DNA from: Cryptosporangium arvum DSM 44712
Lineage (GTDB): Bacteria; Actinomycetota; Actinomycetes; Mycobacteriales; Cryptosporangiaceae
Reading direction: 5' to 3'
NCBI RefSeq assembly: GCF_000585375.1
Contig: NZ_KK073874.1
Coordinates: 6,354,894 to 6,418,893, forward strand
Length of the DNA: 64,000 bases
The number at the start of each line of letters is the position of its first letter. Position 1 is the first letter of the stretch. Below, piece after piece: positions 40,128 through 49,131 of the stretch. The notes under the pieces are model-generated. The model had not been told where the DNA came from. It ran no database searches and saw only the letters and a program-made list of their open reading frames with translations. A program made the translations under genes and the position numbers.

Positions 40128-41404
40128 CGGCCCTCCGGACCTCTCGGGTGAGCGGGAACGCCGGTGGCGGCCGGTGCGGTGGCGGGCAGTGCGGTGGCGC
40201 TCTCGGTCCGGGTGCGGGCCAGGACGGTGCCGGCGCGCAGCACCACCCGCGCGTCGCCGGGGCCGGCCACCAGGCTGGTGAGCGACTGCACGGGGACGAG
40301 GAGCAGGTCGGCGACCGCGCCGTCGGCCGGCCCGGCGGCGGGCAGGTGCAGCGCCGCGCGGACGCCGCCGGTCACCGCCTCCAGCGCCTCGTGCGGATGC
40401 AGGTGGGCCGCGCTGACCAGCAGGGATGCCGTCTCCAGCGGATCGCCCCTGCCGACGGCGTTGAACGGGTCGCGCAGGTTGTCGCCACCGGCCGCGACCG
40501 TGATCCCGGCGTCGAGCATCGGCCGCACCGGGGCGATTCCCCGCGGCACCGAGTGCCCGTGGTCGCGTCCCTGCAGGTAGAGGTTGGTCTGCGGGAGCAC
40601 GACGACCGCGATGCCGGCTCGCGCGACCCGGTCGAGCGTGCTCGCGAGGCGCTCGGGCGGGAGCATCGAGAGGCGGACGCAGTGGCTGGCCGTGACCCGG
40701 TGCTGGAACCCGCGGGCGATCACCTGGTCGGCCAGGTCGGCCAGATCGAGGCCGGGGGTCAGGTCGAGCGTCTCATCGGTGTGCAGGTCGAGTGGGAGCC
40801 CGGCGCGTTCGGCGACGTCGAGCAGGCGTGCGGTCTCCGCCGCCGGGTCTTCGGCGAGGTGGGGCACGCCGCCGAGCAGGTCGGCGCCCTCCTTCGCGGC
40901 GGCCTCGACGACCGGTAACGGGGTCGCCGGGGAGATCAGGGGTACGACCTGGATCGTCAGGTGGTCCGCGAGCGCGTCCCGGAGCTCGAGCAGCGCGCGC
41001 AGGCCGCGCAGCGCGTCGCCGTCGGGTGGGACGTCCACGTGGGTGCGGATCGCGGTGACACCGGCGGCGGTGTACTGCCGGAGCGCGCGTCCGGCGCGGT
41101 CGCTGATGTCGGCGCCGTCGATCCCCGGCAGCATCCGGTGCCACTGCTCGACCGCCTCGACCAGGCCGTTGAGCCGGGTGGCGCCCCGGTCGACGGTGAG
41201 CGCCTTGTCGAGGTGCGCGTGCGGCTCCCCGAGCGCGGTCACGGCGAGCCAGCCCTCCGCGTCGACGTCGGCGCCCGGCGGGGTCCCGGTGCCGACGACG
41301 GTCCCACCGCTGATCGTCAGGTCGGTGGTCCGGCCGTCGAGGAGTTGGACGCCTCGGAGGTGGGCGACGCGGTCTCCGGGCCGGAGTGCGGACGGACCGA
41401 GCAC
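40124..41404 (-). CDS. Cytosine deaminase-like amidohydrolase
   Basis: This 426-residue amidohydrolase resembles CodA-type cytosine deaminases: EPHAHLDKAL supplies the two metal-binding His, then DLHTDETLD with a third His and catalytic Glu, VTASHC, and the GGDNLRDPF motif with the metal-site Asp. All catalytic residues are present. It could deaminate a pyrimidine or hydrolyse a cyclic imide. It is the first gene of the operon; the GTG start at 41404 has a weak GGGGAG upstream. The tail is Thr/Ala-rich. Confidence 0.88.
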   Translation of the reverse strand: MLGPSALRPGDRVAHLRGVQLLDGRTTDLTISGGTVVGTGTPPGADVDAEGWLAVTALGEPHAHLDKALTVDRGATRLNGLVEAVEQWHRMLPGIDGADISDRAGRALRQYTAAGVTAIRTHVDVPPDGDALRGLRALLELRDALADHLTIQVVPLISPATPLPVVEAAAKEGADLLGGVPHLAEDPAAETARLLDVAERAGLPLDLHTDETLDLTPGLDLADLADQVIARGFQHRVTASHCVRLSMLPPERLASTLDRVARAGIAVVVLPQTNLYLQGRDHGHSVPRGIAPVRPMLDAGITVAAGGDNLRDPFNAVGRGDPLETASLLVSAAHLHPHEALEAVTGGVRAALHLPAAGPADGAVADLLLVPVQSLTSLVAGPGDARVVLRAGTVLARTRTESATALPATAPAATGVPAHPRGPEGR

Positions 41405-41428
41405 GAGGCACTTCTCCCCTCGGGCAGA

Positions 41429-41447
41429 ATGTTGACCAGGTGAACAT
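41429..41447. promoter_or_regulatory. Palindromic operator in the divergent region
   Basis: ATGTT-ACC and GGT-AACAT form a 19-base inverted repeat (ATGTTGACCAGGTGAACAT) with one mismatched pair and a single central base. It lies 24 bases before the amidohydrolase operon start, where binding would block the promoter. Confidence 0.55.
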
Positions 41448-41467
41448 CGGCGAGGCTAGGCCGCGAA

Positions 41468-41524
41468 TGTTTCGTCGCGCGCAACGCCGGTGACAGCGCT
41501 GTTTCGCATCCGAAAGCTGTTTCG
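41468..41524. promoter_or_regulatory. Three TGTTTCG direct repeats
   Basis: TGTTTCG occurs at 41468-41474, 41500-41506 and 41518-41524; the last two sit in a larger repeat CTGTTTCGCATCCGA / CTGTTTCGTACCGA. They would be coding if the XRE-cupin gene started at 41490, but regulatory if it starts at 41547. The repetition favours a binding site. Confidence 0.45.
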
Positions 41525-41546
41525 TACCGAGGGGGAAGGACGAGAG

Positions 41547-42116
41547 TTGCGGCGACAGGCCGGGCCGGAAGCGCGGGCCCTGGGGGAGGTCATCCGGCAG
41601 CGGCGGCGGTCACTCGGGATGACGTTGGTGCAGGTCGCTGCGGTCACCGGGTTGTCGCACCCGTTCCTGAGCCAGCTCGAGCGCGGGCGGACACGGGGCA
41701 GCATGCGGACGCTGTTCCTGGTCGCGGAAGCCTTGCGCACCTCGCAGCAGGCGTTGCTCGCCGCCGCACAGCCGGCACCGGACGGGGTCGAGACGGTGGT
41801 GCTCGAGGTGGACGACGCGAGGTCGATCCCGGTCGACTCCGGTTCGGCGCGGTTGCTCGCGGAGGCACCCGGGCAGTTCGCGGTCACCGAGTTCCGGCTG
41901 CGGCCGCAGGAGTTCAGCGAGTTCTACGTGCACGAGCACGCGGAGCTGGTCTACGTGGCCTCGGGGAGGGTCGAGGCCCAGGTGCGGCCCGGGCCCGAGC
42001 AGCACGTGCTGCGTCCGCGTGACGTGCTGCGGATTCCCGGATCGGTACCGCACCGGTGGCGGGCGTTCGGGACGAGCGAGGCGGTGGTGCTGGTGACGCA
42101 CACGTTCACGTCATAA
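41547..42116 (+). CDS. XRE-type HTH plus cupin transcriptional regulator
   Basis: The protein has an XRE helix-turn-helix (ALGEVIRQRRRSLGMTLVQV, VTGLSHPFLSQLERGR) and a C-terminal cupin (FSEFYVHEHAELVYVASGRVE, PRDVLRIPGSVPHRW). Such regulators sense a small ligand in the cupin pocket. It is divergent from the seven-gene amidohydrolase operon and probably controls it. The TTG at 41547 has AAGGA six bases upstream; a GTG at 41490 would add 19 residues but would make the upstream TGTTTCG repeats coding. The choice rests on the ribosome site. Confidence 0.87.
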   Translation: MRRQAGPEARALGEVIRQRRRSLGMTLVQVAAVTGLSHPFLSQLERGRTRGSMRTLFLVAEALRTSQQALLAAAQPAPDGVETVVLEVDDARSIPVDSGSARLLAEAPGQFAVTEFRLRPQEFSEFYVHEHAELVYVASGRVEAQVRPGPEQHVLRPRDVLRIPGSVPHRWRAFGTSEAVVLVTHTFTS

Positions 42117-42117
42117 A

Positions 42118-42141
42118 CGGCGTATTCTAGGCAAAACGCCG
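42118..42141. terminator. Inverted repeat after the XRE-cupin gene
   Basis: CGGCGT and ACGCCG pair around a 12-base loop immediately after the XRE-cupin stop. It may end that transcript, or act as an operator for the next gene, whose ribosome site follows about 10 bases on. Confidence 0.4.
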
Positions 42142-42158
42142 CTTATCCGGGGGTTGAG

Positions 42159-42689
42159 ATGGCCGTCGTCGAATACCACTTCCCACCGACCACGGAGGCC
42201 GGGGGGCGTCCGGGGGCCGAGGCCTACCCGATGGCCGAGGTATGCCCGGGGGCCGAGGTGCGTCCTGGGGCCGAGGTCGCGCTGACCGGAGCCCCGGCGC
42301 GCCGGCCCGCGGTGTATCGCGCCCCGAGCACCCGCCTGGACCGCCCCTCCCCCGCGCACCGCGGTTCACTCGCCGAGTCTCCGCCGCCACGCCGATTCGC
42401 CGCCGCGGCGGCTCCCCGGCCGACGCCTCCACCCGTCGCCCGCCCGGCGGCCCGTCCCGCATCGACACCTCCGCCCGTCACCCGCCCGGCGATCCGGCCC
42501 GCGTCGGCGCCTCCGCCCGTCTCGCGGCCGACGGCCGTCCGGCCCGCGGCCTACCCGGTCGAGCCCCGCTCCGTGGCCCACCCGCAGTACCCGCAACCGG
42601 CCGTCGGTTACCCCGTGCTGATGCCGGTGGTCGTCGTGGTGCCGGTGGTGCCGGTCCGGGTGTCGGTCACGATCACGTTCGGCTTCTGA
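42159..42689 (+). CDS. Proline-rich hypothetical protein
   Basis: A 176-residue protein with a short N-terminus (MAVVEYHFPP) and a long Pro/Ala/Arg-rich middle (PPPVARPAARP and variants, at least four times). It ends with a hydrophobic C-terminus, VLMPVVVVVPVVPVRVSV, then TITFGF. No family is recognised. The hydrophobic end could anchor or insert it, but it is too Pro-rich for a normal helix. A GGGGG ribosome-like site lies before the ATG. Composition alone could produce such an open frame, so confidence is limited. Confidence 0.5.
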   Translation: MAVVEYHFPPTTEAGGRPGAEAYPMAEVCPGAEVRPGAEVALTGAPARRPAVYRAPSTRLDRPSPAHRGSLAESPPPRRFAAAAAPRPTPPPVARPAARPASTPPPVTRPAIRPASAPPPVSRPTAVRPAAYPVEPRSVAHPQYPQPAVGYPVLMPVVVVVPVVPVRVSVTITFGF

Positions 42690-43001
42690 GCTCGCGCGCA
42701 CGCGCCGTCGCCGCGTCGGCAGGTACGACTCGGTCATCGTCGACCACCACCGCCGGATACTGCTGGTGCCCGCCGAGGCCCCGCTCGACCGCTCGCGCAC
42801 CGTGGCCGGATGCACCACGATCCGCCGGCTCGGCCCGCGCCGGTGCCGCCGAGCCCGGAGCGGCTCGCCGACGGCTCCCCCTACGACAGGACGACTCCCC
42901 CTACGACGGCCGGAGCCGCTCGCCGACGGATCCTCACGACAGCCGGCGGACTTCGCCCAGCACGACCCGGCCGACCGGTCCGGCCGGGACCCCGGATCGC
43001 G
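42690..43001. other. Intergenic region with small direct repeats
   Basis: No supported gene. CTCCCCCTACGAC occurs twice within 42880-42905 and CGCTCGCCGACGGA-like words recur around 42860 and 42920. One frame from 42724 reads like a short protein core (RYDSVIVDHHRRILLVP) but has no start codon or ribosome site, so it may be a relic. Confidence 0.5.
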
Positions 43002-44000
43002 TCAGCGCCGGTACGCCCGGCCGATGGTCGTCGGTGAGCCGTCCGAGGCGTAGAGCGACGTGCCGCTGTTCCCCGGCGAGAAGATGAACCACGAGTACCG
43101 CTCGACGAACGGCAGACCGTCCATCATGGCCGTCGACGCGGTCACGAAAGCGGCCTGCTGCTCCGGTGAAGGGTGGCGCGGTGTCCCGGAGCTGAAGTCG
43201 ATGAGCGCGTACTCGGTGAGCCAGATCGGCTTGTTCCAGCGGTCGTGCACGGCCTGCAGGTAGCTCCGCAACTGGCGCACCGCGTTCGCGGTCGTGAAGT
43301 CCCCGCCGTACCAGTGCAGTGCGATGAAGTCGACCCGGTAGCCCTTGGCCCGCGCGCCCGTCATGAACTGGTCGAACCAGCTCCCGTCGGTGGCCGCGCC
43401 GAACGCCGGCGCCGGGCTGCCCAAGCGCATCCCGGTGTCCTGCAGCGACGGCCACAGTTCGAGGGCGCGGGCCGGCGAGAGGTTCGACTGGCTCGCGAAG
43501 TCGGGTTCGTTGAAACCGAGCAGCGTGTCGCCGCGCTGTTTCACCGTGGACAGCGTCCGCTCGTCGACCGAGTCCTCGCCCCAGATCATCGGCGTGAACG
43601 ACACGCCCGCGGGTGCGGGGACCGGATCGGTGCCCCAGGTGTAGTACCAGCCGGCGCCGGAGTCGCCCAGCGCCGTCTTCACCGCCCCGAAGTTGTTGAG
43701 CGCCGCGCCCCGCTTGCCGGAGACCGCACGCGGCCGCGCCGCCGACGGACTGGCCCCGGCACCGGCCTGCGCGGGCCCCACCGAAACCCGCGGACCCGCC
43801 GTCGACCCGGCCGTCGGCCCCGCCGTCGGCCCGGCCGTCGAACCCGCCGTCGAGACGAGCGCCGACGGGGAGGGCGTCGGATCGATCACCGCGGCGACCG
43901 GCGCGGCCGGACCGCCCGAGCCTTTCGCGGCCCATCCCCCGACGGCCGCGACGACCACGCCCAGACAGACGGCCAGGATCAGGAGCGCACGGCGGGACAC
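43002..44000 (-). CDS. Secreted glycoside hydrolase (GH128-like, Asl1 type)
   Basis: The 332-residue protein has an N-terminal membrane or signal helix (RRALLILAVCLGVVVAAVGG). A Thr/Ala/Gly repeat linker follows (STAG or PTAG tetrads, about residues 50-75), then a TIM-barrel catalytic core starting at KRGAALNNFG. Typical core motifs are LLGFNEPDF (acid/base Glu), ALHWYGGDF and WLTEYALIDF (nucleophile Glu). GH128 enzymes cleave beta-1,3-glucan, so a fungal or plant cell-wall role is plausible. The GTG at 44000 sits right before the helix; the frame is open further upstream. Confidence 0.85.
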   Translation of the reverse strand: MSRRALLILAVCLGVVVAAVGGWAAKGSGGPAAPVAAVIDPTPSPSALVSTAGSTAGPTAGPTAGSTAGPRVSVGPAQAGAGASPSAARPRAVSGKRGAALNNFGAVKTALGDSGAGWYYTWGTDPVPAPAGVSFTPMIWGEDSVDERTLSTVKQRGDTLLGFNEPDFASQSNLSPARALELWPSLQDTGMRLGSPAPAFGAATDGSWFDQFMTGARAKGYRVDFIALHWYGGDFTTANAVRQLRSYLQAVHDRWNKPIWLTEYALIDFSSGTPRHPSPEQQAAFVTASTAMMDGLPFVERYSWFIFSPGNSGTSLYASDGSPTTIGRAYRR

Positions 44001-44085
44001 CTCACCAGTCTCGATCGACCCTCGCGCACCGGACAGCAGGATGGTCCGGACACAAGACACTCATAAGGGACCGCCAAGGTTCGCG

Positions 44086-44367
44086 CTACCGCCGGTGCGC
44101 GTACGCCACGTAATCGCTCACCGGCAGCCCACGGTCGAGCGACCCGGAGTCGGCCCGGACCGACGTGACGTCACCGTCGGCCCGCGCGGTCAACAGCCAG
44201 GCCGCGACCAGCTCGCCGTCGCGGAACTCCGGTCGCCACCACGCGTCGCAACCGTCGCAGCGCCCGGCCCGCTCGTCCCCGACCGATTCCAGCCGCAACC
44301 GGCCGTGCGTGACGTCCGGGCAGAAGCCTTCGCTCAGCCGCGACGTCGGCGTGAACCGAATCCCCAT
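44086..44367 (-). CDS. Small hypothetical protein with a CxxC pair
   Basis: A 93-residue protein with a possible zinc or redox pair (RCDGCDAWW) and mostly beta-like segments (GELVAAWLLTAR, SDYVAYAHRR). Codon third positions show the usual strong G/C bias, and GGGGGG precedes the ATG, which supports a real gene. No family is recognised. It is divergent from the TPR gene by 66 bases. Confidence 0.6.
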   Translation of the reverse strand: MGIRFTPTSRLSEGFCPDVTHGRLRLESVGDERAGRCDGCDAWWRPEFRDGELVAAWLLTARADGDVTSVRADSGSLDRGLPVSDYVAYAHRR

Positions 44368-44433
44368 CCCCCCAGTGTCCGGGTGGCACGAAGTGGGGAT
44401 CAAACCGCCACCACCGGATGACACGGTGCTCTG

Positions 44434-47046
44434 GTGACGATTTCCGATGCCGGCGAACTCCGCCGACTCCGAGCCGCGGCCCCGGCCGCCGAAGAAGAGA
44501 TCAGCAACGACCCGGCCGGCTGGCCGTGGTGGGCCGGGTCGCTGCCCCAGGTGCTCGACGTGGCCACCCGCGTCCTGAGATCCGGGTCCGCCACCGAGGA
44601 CGACCACCGCGCCGCGGTCTGGCTGCTGCTCCAGGCGTCCGGCTATCTGGTCGAGGTCGAACGCCCGGACGAGTCGGTGGAGGCGGCCGGGACGGCGGTG
44701 CGGGCGGACGAGGCGCGGTTCGGCCCCACCCATCCCGACACGCTCCGCAGCAAGGAAACACTCGCGGGTGCGCTGTCCGAGACCGACCGGCTCGATGAGG
44801 CGCGGGAGCTCATCGAGTCGGTCCTCGCGGACCGCGTCACCGTGCTCGGCCCCGACCACCGGGAGACGCTGCGTGCCGCGGACACCGCCGCCCTCGCGGC
44901 CCTCGACCTCGGGGAGATCGACGAGGCGATCACCCGCTTCGAGGGGGTCCTCGAGGCCCGGCGGCGCGTGCTCGGCGACGAGCACCGCGACTGCCTGGTG
45001 ACCCGGCACAACCTCGCCTACGCGTACGTGGAGGACGGCCGGCCCGAGGACGCGATCCCGATCTACACCCAGGTGTACGACGCCTCGGTGTCGCTGCTCG
45101 GCCCCGCGCACCCGGAGACGCTCTTCACGTTGAAGGCCCTCGGCGACGCCCACGTCGACGCCGACCAGCCGGCCGAGGCGGCCGAACGCTTCGCGGTGGC
45201 CTACCGGGTGCGACGACGGGTCTTCGGCGAGGACCACCCGGAGACCCTGGTCACCCGGCACGGGCTGGCCGACGCCTGCTTCGGTACCGAGCGCGCGAAC
45301 GAGGCGGTGGCGCACCTGGAGGACGTCGTCGCCCGCTGGCGCGCACGCGGGGACCGGGAGGACGTCCGCCTGCTCAACGCGGTGCACGACCTGGGCTGCC
45401 TCTACTACCTCACCGACCGGGACACCGCGGCGGCCGAGTTGTTCGAGGAGTTCCTGCCCGAGTTCCGGACGGCGCTCGGCGAGGACTCGGCCCGCACGCT
45501 CTACGCCTCGGCCGGCGTCGCGAGCCACTACGTCGACACCGGTCGGGACGACGAGGCCCTGGTCCTCTACGAGCGCACGCTCGCCGCCTGCGACCGGCAC
45601 TACGGTTCCGGCCACCAGCGGTCGCTCCAGCTGCGGTACGAGCTAGCCACCCTCCACGCCGACGCCGGCCGTGACGACGAGGCGATCGTGGAGTTCGAGC
45701 GGGTCCTGGAGGGCGAGCGGACGCTCCACGGCCCGCACCACGAGGACACCGAGCAGACCCGCGCGGACCTCGTCCGGGCCTACCAGCGGGCCGGGCGCTC
45801 CACCGACCAGGTGCGGCTGCTGGAGCGGACGCTCAGCGAGCGCACCGACCCCGACGACCCCGGGACGCTGCAGATCGCCCATCAGCTGGCCGACGCGCTG
45901 GAGGACGACGACCGCCCCGAGGACGCGATCCGCCACTACGAGCCGACGCTGGCCGCGCGCCGGCGCGTACTGGGCGACGACGACGCGGCGACGCTCGTCA
46001 CCGCGGCCAACCTCGCTTACACCTACCGGAGGGTGCGGCGGCACGACGACGCGATCGCGCTCTACCGGGAGGTGCTCGCGACGGCAGGCGCGGTGCACGG
46101 CGCCGACCACCCGGAGACGCTCACCGACCGGCACCTGCTGGCCGGCGCCTACCTCGACGCCGAGCGGTACGAGGAGGCGATCGCGGAGTTCCGGCGGGTG
46201 CTGGACGGCCGCACGGACCGGCTCGGCGCCGACCACCGCGCGACGCTGCTGAGCGCGGAAGGACTGGCCTACGCGTTACGTGAGTCCGGCCGGGTCGAGG
46301 AGGCGGTGGCCGCGTTCGAGCGCGTGGTCGACGGCTACCGCCGGGTCGTGGGCACCGACGAGCCGGAGACGCTGTACGCGGTACGCGGGCTGGCCCGCGC
46401 CCACCGGAGGGCCGGCCGGGCGCACCGGGCGATCACGACGTTCGAGGAGCTGGTCGCCCGGCAGCGGACGGTGTTCGGCGAGCGGCACGAGGAGACGCTC
46501 GACACGCTGCACGAGCTGGCCGACTCCTGCCTGCGCGCGGACCGGCCCGACGACAGCGTGTTCTGGTACGAGTGGGCCGTCCGGGGGTACCGGGACACGC
46601 TCGGCGACGACGACCCGGTCACGCACGACGTCTGGTGCGGCCTCGCGGACGCGTTCCTCGCCGCCGACCGGCCGGACGACGCGGTCGGCGTCTACACCCG
46701 GGTGCTCACCGCGCGGCGGTTGCTCTGGGGCGAGGAGCACAAGGAGACGCTCGTCACCGCGCACAACCTGGCCCACGCCCACCAGAGCGCGGGCCGGCTC
46801 CCGGAGGCGATCACGCTGTACGAGGGTGTGCTCGACGACCGGCGCCGCGTGCAGGGCGAGGAGCACGAGGGCACGTTGATCACCGCGCACAACCTGGCCA
46901 CCGCCTATCTGGCGACCGGCAGGGCCGAGCGCGCGGCCGAGCTGCACGAGCACGTCCGCACGACGGCGGCCCGCGTGCTCGGCCCCGACCACCCGCTCGC
47001 GCTGGAAGCGGGCCTCTTCCTCGACGAGGCCCGGGGCGAGGGCTAG
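44434..47046 (+). CDS. Large TPR-repeat protein (kinesin-light-chain type)
   Basis: After a short N-terminal region, the 870 residues consist almost entirely of about 19 TPR units of 42 residues. Each has an A-helix around EA(I/V)..YE.VL..R, a linker G.DH.(E/D)TL and a B-helix around A..LA.A. This is the TPR_10/TPR_12 pattern seen in kinesin light chains and bacterial effector-like proteins. No enzymatic or NB-ARC ATPase domain is present, so it is probably a scaffold or sensor. GTG start at 44434; no ribosome site stands out. The end overlaps the convergent FAD reductase gene by four bases. Confidence 0.85.
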   Translation: MTISDAGELRRLRAAAPAAEEEISNDPAGWPWWAGSLPQVLDVATRVLRSGSATEDDHRAAVWLLLQASGYLVEVERPDESVEAAGTAVRADEARFGPTHPDTLRSKETLAGALSETDRLDEARELIESVLADRVTVLGPDHRETLRAADTAALAALDLGEIDEAITRFEGVLEARRRVLGDEHRDCLVTRHNLAYAYVEDGRPEDAIPIYTQVYDASVSLLGPAHPETLFTLKALGDAHVDADQPAEAAERFAVAYRVRRRVFGEDHPETLVTRHGLADACFGTERANEAVAHLEDVVARWRARGDREDVRLLNAVHDLGCLYYLTDRDTAAAELFEEFLPEFRTALGEDSARTLYASAGVASHYVDTGRDDEALVLYERTLAACDRHYGSGHQRSLQLRYELATLHADAGRDDEAIVEFERVLEGERTLHGPHHEDTEQTRADLVRAYQRAGRSTDQVRLLERTLSERTDPDDPGTLQIAHQLADALEDDDRPEDAIRHYEPTLAARRRVLGDDDAATLVTAANLAYTYRRVRRHDDAIALYREVLATAGAVHGADHPETLTDRHLLAGAYLDAERYEEAIAEFRRVLDGRTDRLGADHRATLLSAEGLAYALRESGRVEEAVAAFERVVDGYRRVVGTDEPETLYAVRGLARAHRRAGRAHRAITTFEELVARQRTVFGERHEETLDTLHELADSCLRADRPDDSVFWYEWAVRGYRDTLGDDDPVTHDVWCGLADAFLAADRPDDAVGVYTRVLTARRLLWGEEHKETLVTAHNLAHAHQSAGRLPEAITLYEGVLDDRRRVQGEEHEGTLITAHNLATAYLATGRAERAAELHEHVRTTAARVLGPDHPLALEAGLFLDEARGEG

Positions 47047-48260
47047 AGCTCGGTCAACGGGACACGTTCGTCGCGGAGCCGGTCGGGAGCCACCACCGGC
47101 CGCTCCGTGGCGAGCCTCCACAGCGGATCGCCGTCGTCCCAGGCGTTCACGTTCAGCACCCCATGCACGGCCCCGCCGACCAGCCAGAACGCGTACCAGG
47201 AGCCCTCCGGGTCGTCGCCGCGCAGAACCACCTCGGCCTCGGGACCGGCGGGGTCGACCCAGCCCCGGTACTCGAACCCCAGCTCGTACTGGTCGGAGAA
47301 GAAGTACGGCACGCGGGTGTAGGGCTCGGGCGCGGCGCCGGTCAGCGCCGCGCCCAGGTACCGGCCGTGCTGCTGCGCGACGTCCCAGTGTTCGACGCGT
47401 ACGTGCGTGCCGTGGACGGGGTGGTCGACGGCCGCGATGTCGCCGATCGCGACGACGTTCGGGTCCGACGTGCGCAGCGTGGCGCTGACCGCCACCCCAC
47501 CCGCGGCCTCGGTCAGCCCGGCGGAACGGGCGAGCGCGAGCCGTGGGGACACGCCGGTGGCCAGCACGACCACGTCCGCGTCGACGAACCGGTCGGCGAG
47601 CGCCACGCCCCGGTCGGTGATCCCGGTGACGTCGGCCCGGAGCGTCACCGCGACGCCCTTCGACCGGTGCAGGCCGAGCAGCCGCTCGCTCACCGCCGCC
47701 GAGCCGAGCACCGAGAGCAGACCCGGTCCCTTCTCCAGGATCTCGACGTCACACCCCTGCTGACGCAGCGACGCGGCGACCTCGCAGCCGATCCAGCTGC
47801 CACCGACGATCGCGACCTTCGCCCCGTCCGCGGCGGCCGAGCGGATCGCCAGCGCGTCCTCGAGCGTGCGCAGCACGTGGGCCCGGTCGGCGCCCTCGAT
47901 CGGCGGCCGCCGGGGCTCCGCGCCGGTGGCCAGCACCAGCGTGTCGTACGGGAGCCGCTCGCCGCCGTCGAGCGTGACCGTGCGCCCGCCCGCGTCCACG
48001 TCGGTGACCGTCGTGCCCGGGCGGAACGTGACCTCCCGGTCGGCCCAGGCGGCCGCGTTCCCGCCGTCGAGCACCCAGTCGGGTTCGTCGCTGCCGCCCT
48101 GCATCAGCTTCTTCGACAGCGGTGGCCGTTCGTACGGCGCCGCGTGCTCCGCGCCGACGAGCGTGACCGACCCGTCGAAACCGTGCTCCCGCAGCGCGAG
48201 GGCGGCGGTGCCACCCGCCAGGCTCGCACCGACGACGACTATCCGCTGATCCGTCATCAC
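47043..48260 (-). CDS. FAD-dependent ferredoxin reductase-like oxidoreductase
   Basis: A 405-residue enzyme with the FAD motif VVVGASLAGGTAALAL, the NAD(P)H motif KVAIVGGSWIGCEVA near 152 and the marker PYERPPLSKKLM. The FAD-binding DPNVVAIGDIAAVD and the C-terminal WVDPAGPEAEVVLRG follow. It is a second member of the same family as the reductase at 7106, but with no P450 nearby. It may serve a dioxygenase or P450 encoded elsewhere. Start at 48260 or 48257 (two adjacent ATG codons). Confidence 0.88.
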   Translation of the reverse strand: MMTDQRIVVVGASLAGGTAALALREHGFDGSVTLVGAEHAAPYERPPLSKKLMQGGSDEPDWVLDGGNAAAWADREVTFRPGTTVTDVDAGGRTVTLDGGERLPYDTLVLATGAEPRRPPIEGADRAHVLRTLEDALAIRSAAADGAKVAIVGGSWIGCEVAASLRQQGCDVEILEKGPGLLSVLGSAAVSERLLGLHRSKGVAVTLRADVTGITDRGVALADRFVDADVVVLATGVSPRLALARSAGLTEAAGGVAVSATLRTSDPNVVAIGDIAAVDHPVHGTHVRVEHWDVAQQHGRYLGAALTGAAPEPYTRVPYFFSDQYELGFEYRGWVDPAGPEAEVVLRGDDPEGSWYAFWLVGGAVHGVLNVNAWDDGDPLWRLATERPVVAPDRLRDERVPLTEL

Positions 48261-48371
48261 CCAGGCCTACCACGACGGGGCCGCACGCAGAAGCGCGTGC
48301 TCCAGCGCACGCGGCCGCGCGGTGGCCGTCGGAGGCGCCGGACCGGCCGATCCCGGCCTACTGTCGACACC

Positions 48372-49058
48372 ATGTCAACAATTTTGTTCGTAGTGACCGG
48401 CGCCCGGCACTGGACGCTGAAGGACGGCACCCAGCACCCGACCGGCTACTGGGCCGAGGAACTGCTCGCCCCGTACGACGCGTTCACGCGGGCCGGGCAC
48501 ACCGTGGTGTTCGCGTCGCCGGGCGGCGTGACCCCGGTGCCCGACCGCGGCAGCCTCGCCCCCGACGCGAACGACGGCCGCACCGACGTCGAGGACCGCC
48601 TGAACGCGATTCCCGAGCTCAAGGATCCGCTCGACCTGGCGGAGGTCGACGTCGCCGACTACGCCGCGGTGTTCTACCCGGGCGGCCACGGCCCGATGGA
48701 GGACCTGGCCGTCGACGCCGACTCCGGCCGCCTGCTCGCCGCGACGCTCGACTCCGGCAAGCCGCTGGCGGTCGTCTGCCACGGCCCGGCCGCGCTGCTG
48801 GCCGCGCGCCGCCCGGACGGGACGTCGCCGTTCGCCGGGTACCGCCTCACCGGGTTCACCAACGCCGAGGAGACCCAGGCCGGGCTGGCCGAGAAGGCTC
48901 CGTGGCTGTTGCAGGACCGGCTGACCGCGCTCGGCGTCACGTTCGACGAGGGACCGGCCTGGCAGCCCCACGTCGTGGCCGACCGGAACCTCTACACCGG
49001 CCAGAACCCGGCGTCGTCGGCGCCCCTCGCGGCCGAGGTGCTCACGCACCTGTCCTGA
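48372..49058 (+). CDS. Hsp31/DJ-1 family protein (type 1 glutamine amidotransferase-like)
   Basis: This 228-residue DJ-1/PfpI-fold protein has the acid site in HPTGYWAEELLAPY (near Glu29) and the nucleophile elbow LAVVCHGPAALL with Cys136 and His137. These form the Glu-Cys-His triad of Hsp31-type glyoxalase III/chaperones. It would detoxify methylglyoxal or act as a stress chaperone. The start at 48372 is an ATG and the N-terminus matches the family (STILFVVTGA). It stands alone and is probably stress-controlled, though no site is visible. Confidence 0.9.
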   Translation: MSTILFVVTGARHWTLKDGTQHPTGYWAEELLAPYDAFTRAGHTVVFASPGGVTPVPDRGSLAPDANDGRTDVEDRLNAIPELKDPLDLAEVDVADYAAVFYPGGHGPMEDLAVDADSGRLLAATLDSGKPLAVVCHGPAALLAARRPDGTSPFAGYRLTGFTNAEETQAGLAEKAPWLLQDRLTALGVTFDEGPAWQPHVVADRNLYTGQNPASSAPLAAEVLTHLS

Positions 49059-49131
49059 CGACGGCCCCCCGCGGTTCGCCTCGCCGATACATAGTGGAGG
49101 CGAGGGATCACGATACGTGGGGGGAAATCCG

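Noticed and set aside
42724-42990. A further small protein frame reading RYDSVIVDHHRRILLVP
   Set aside because: No start codon, no ribosome site and a low-complexity tail; kept only as a possible relic.
44434-47046. An NB-ARC or SARP regulator
   Set aside because: No P-loop or HTH is present before or within the TPR array.
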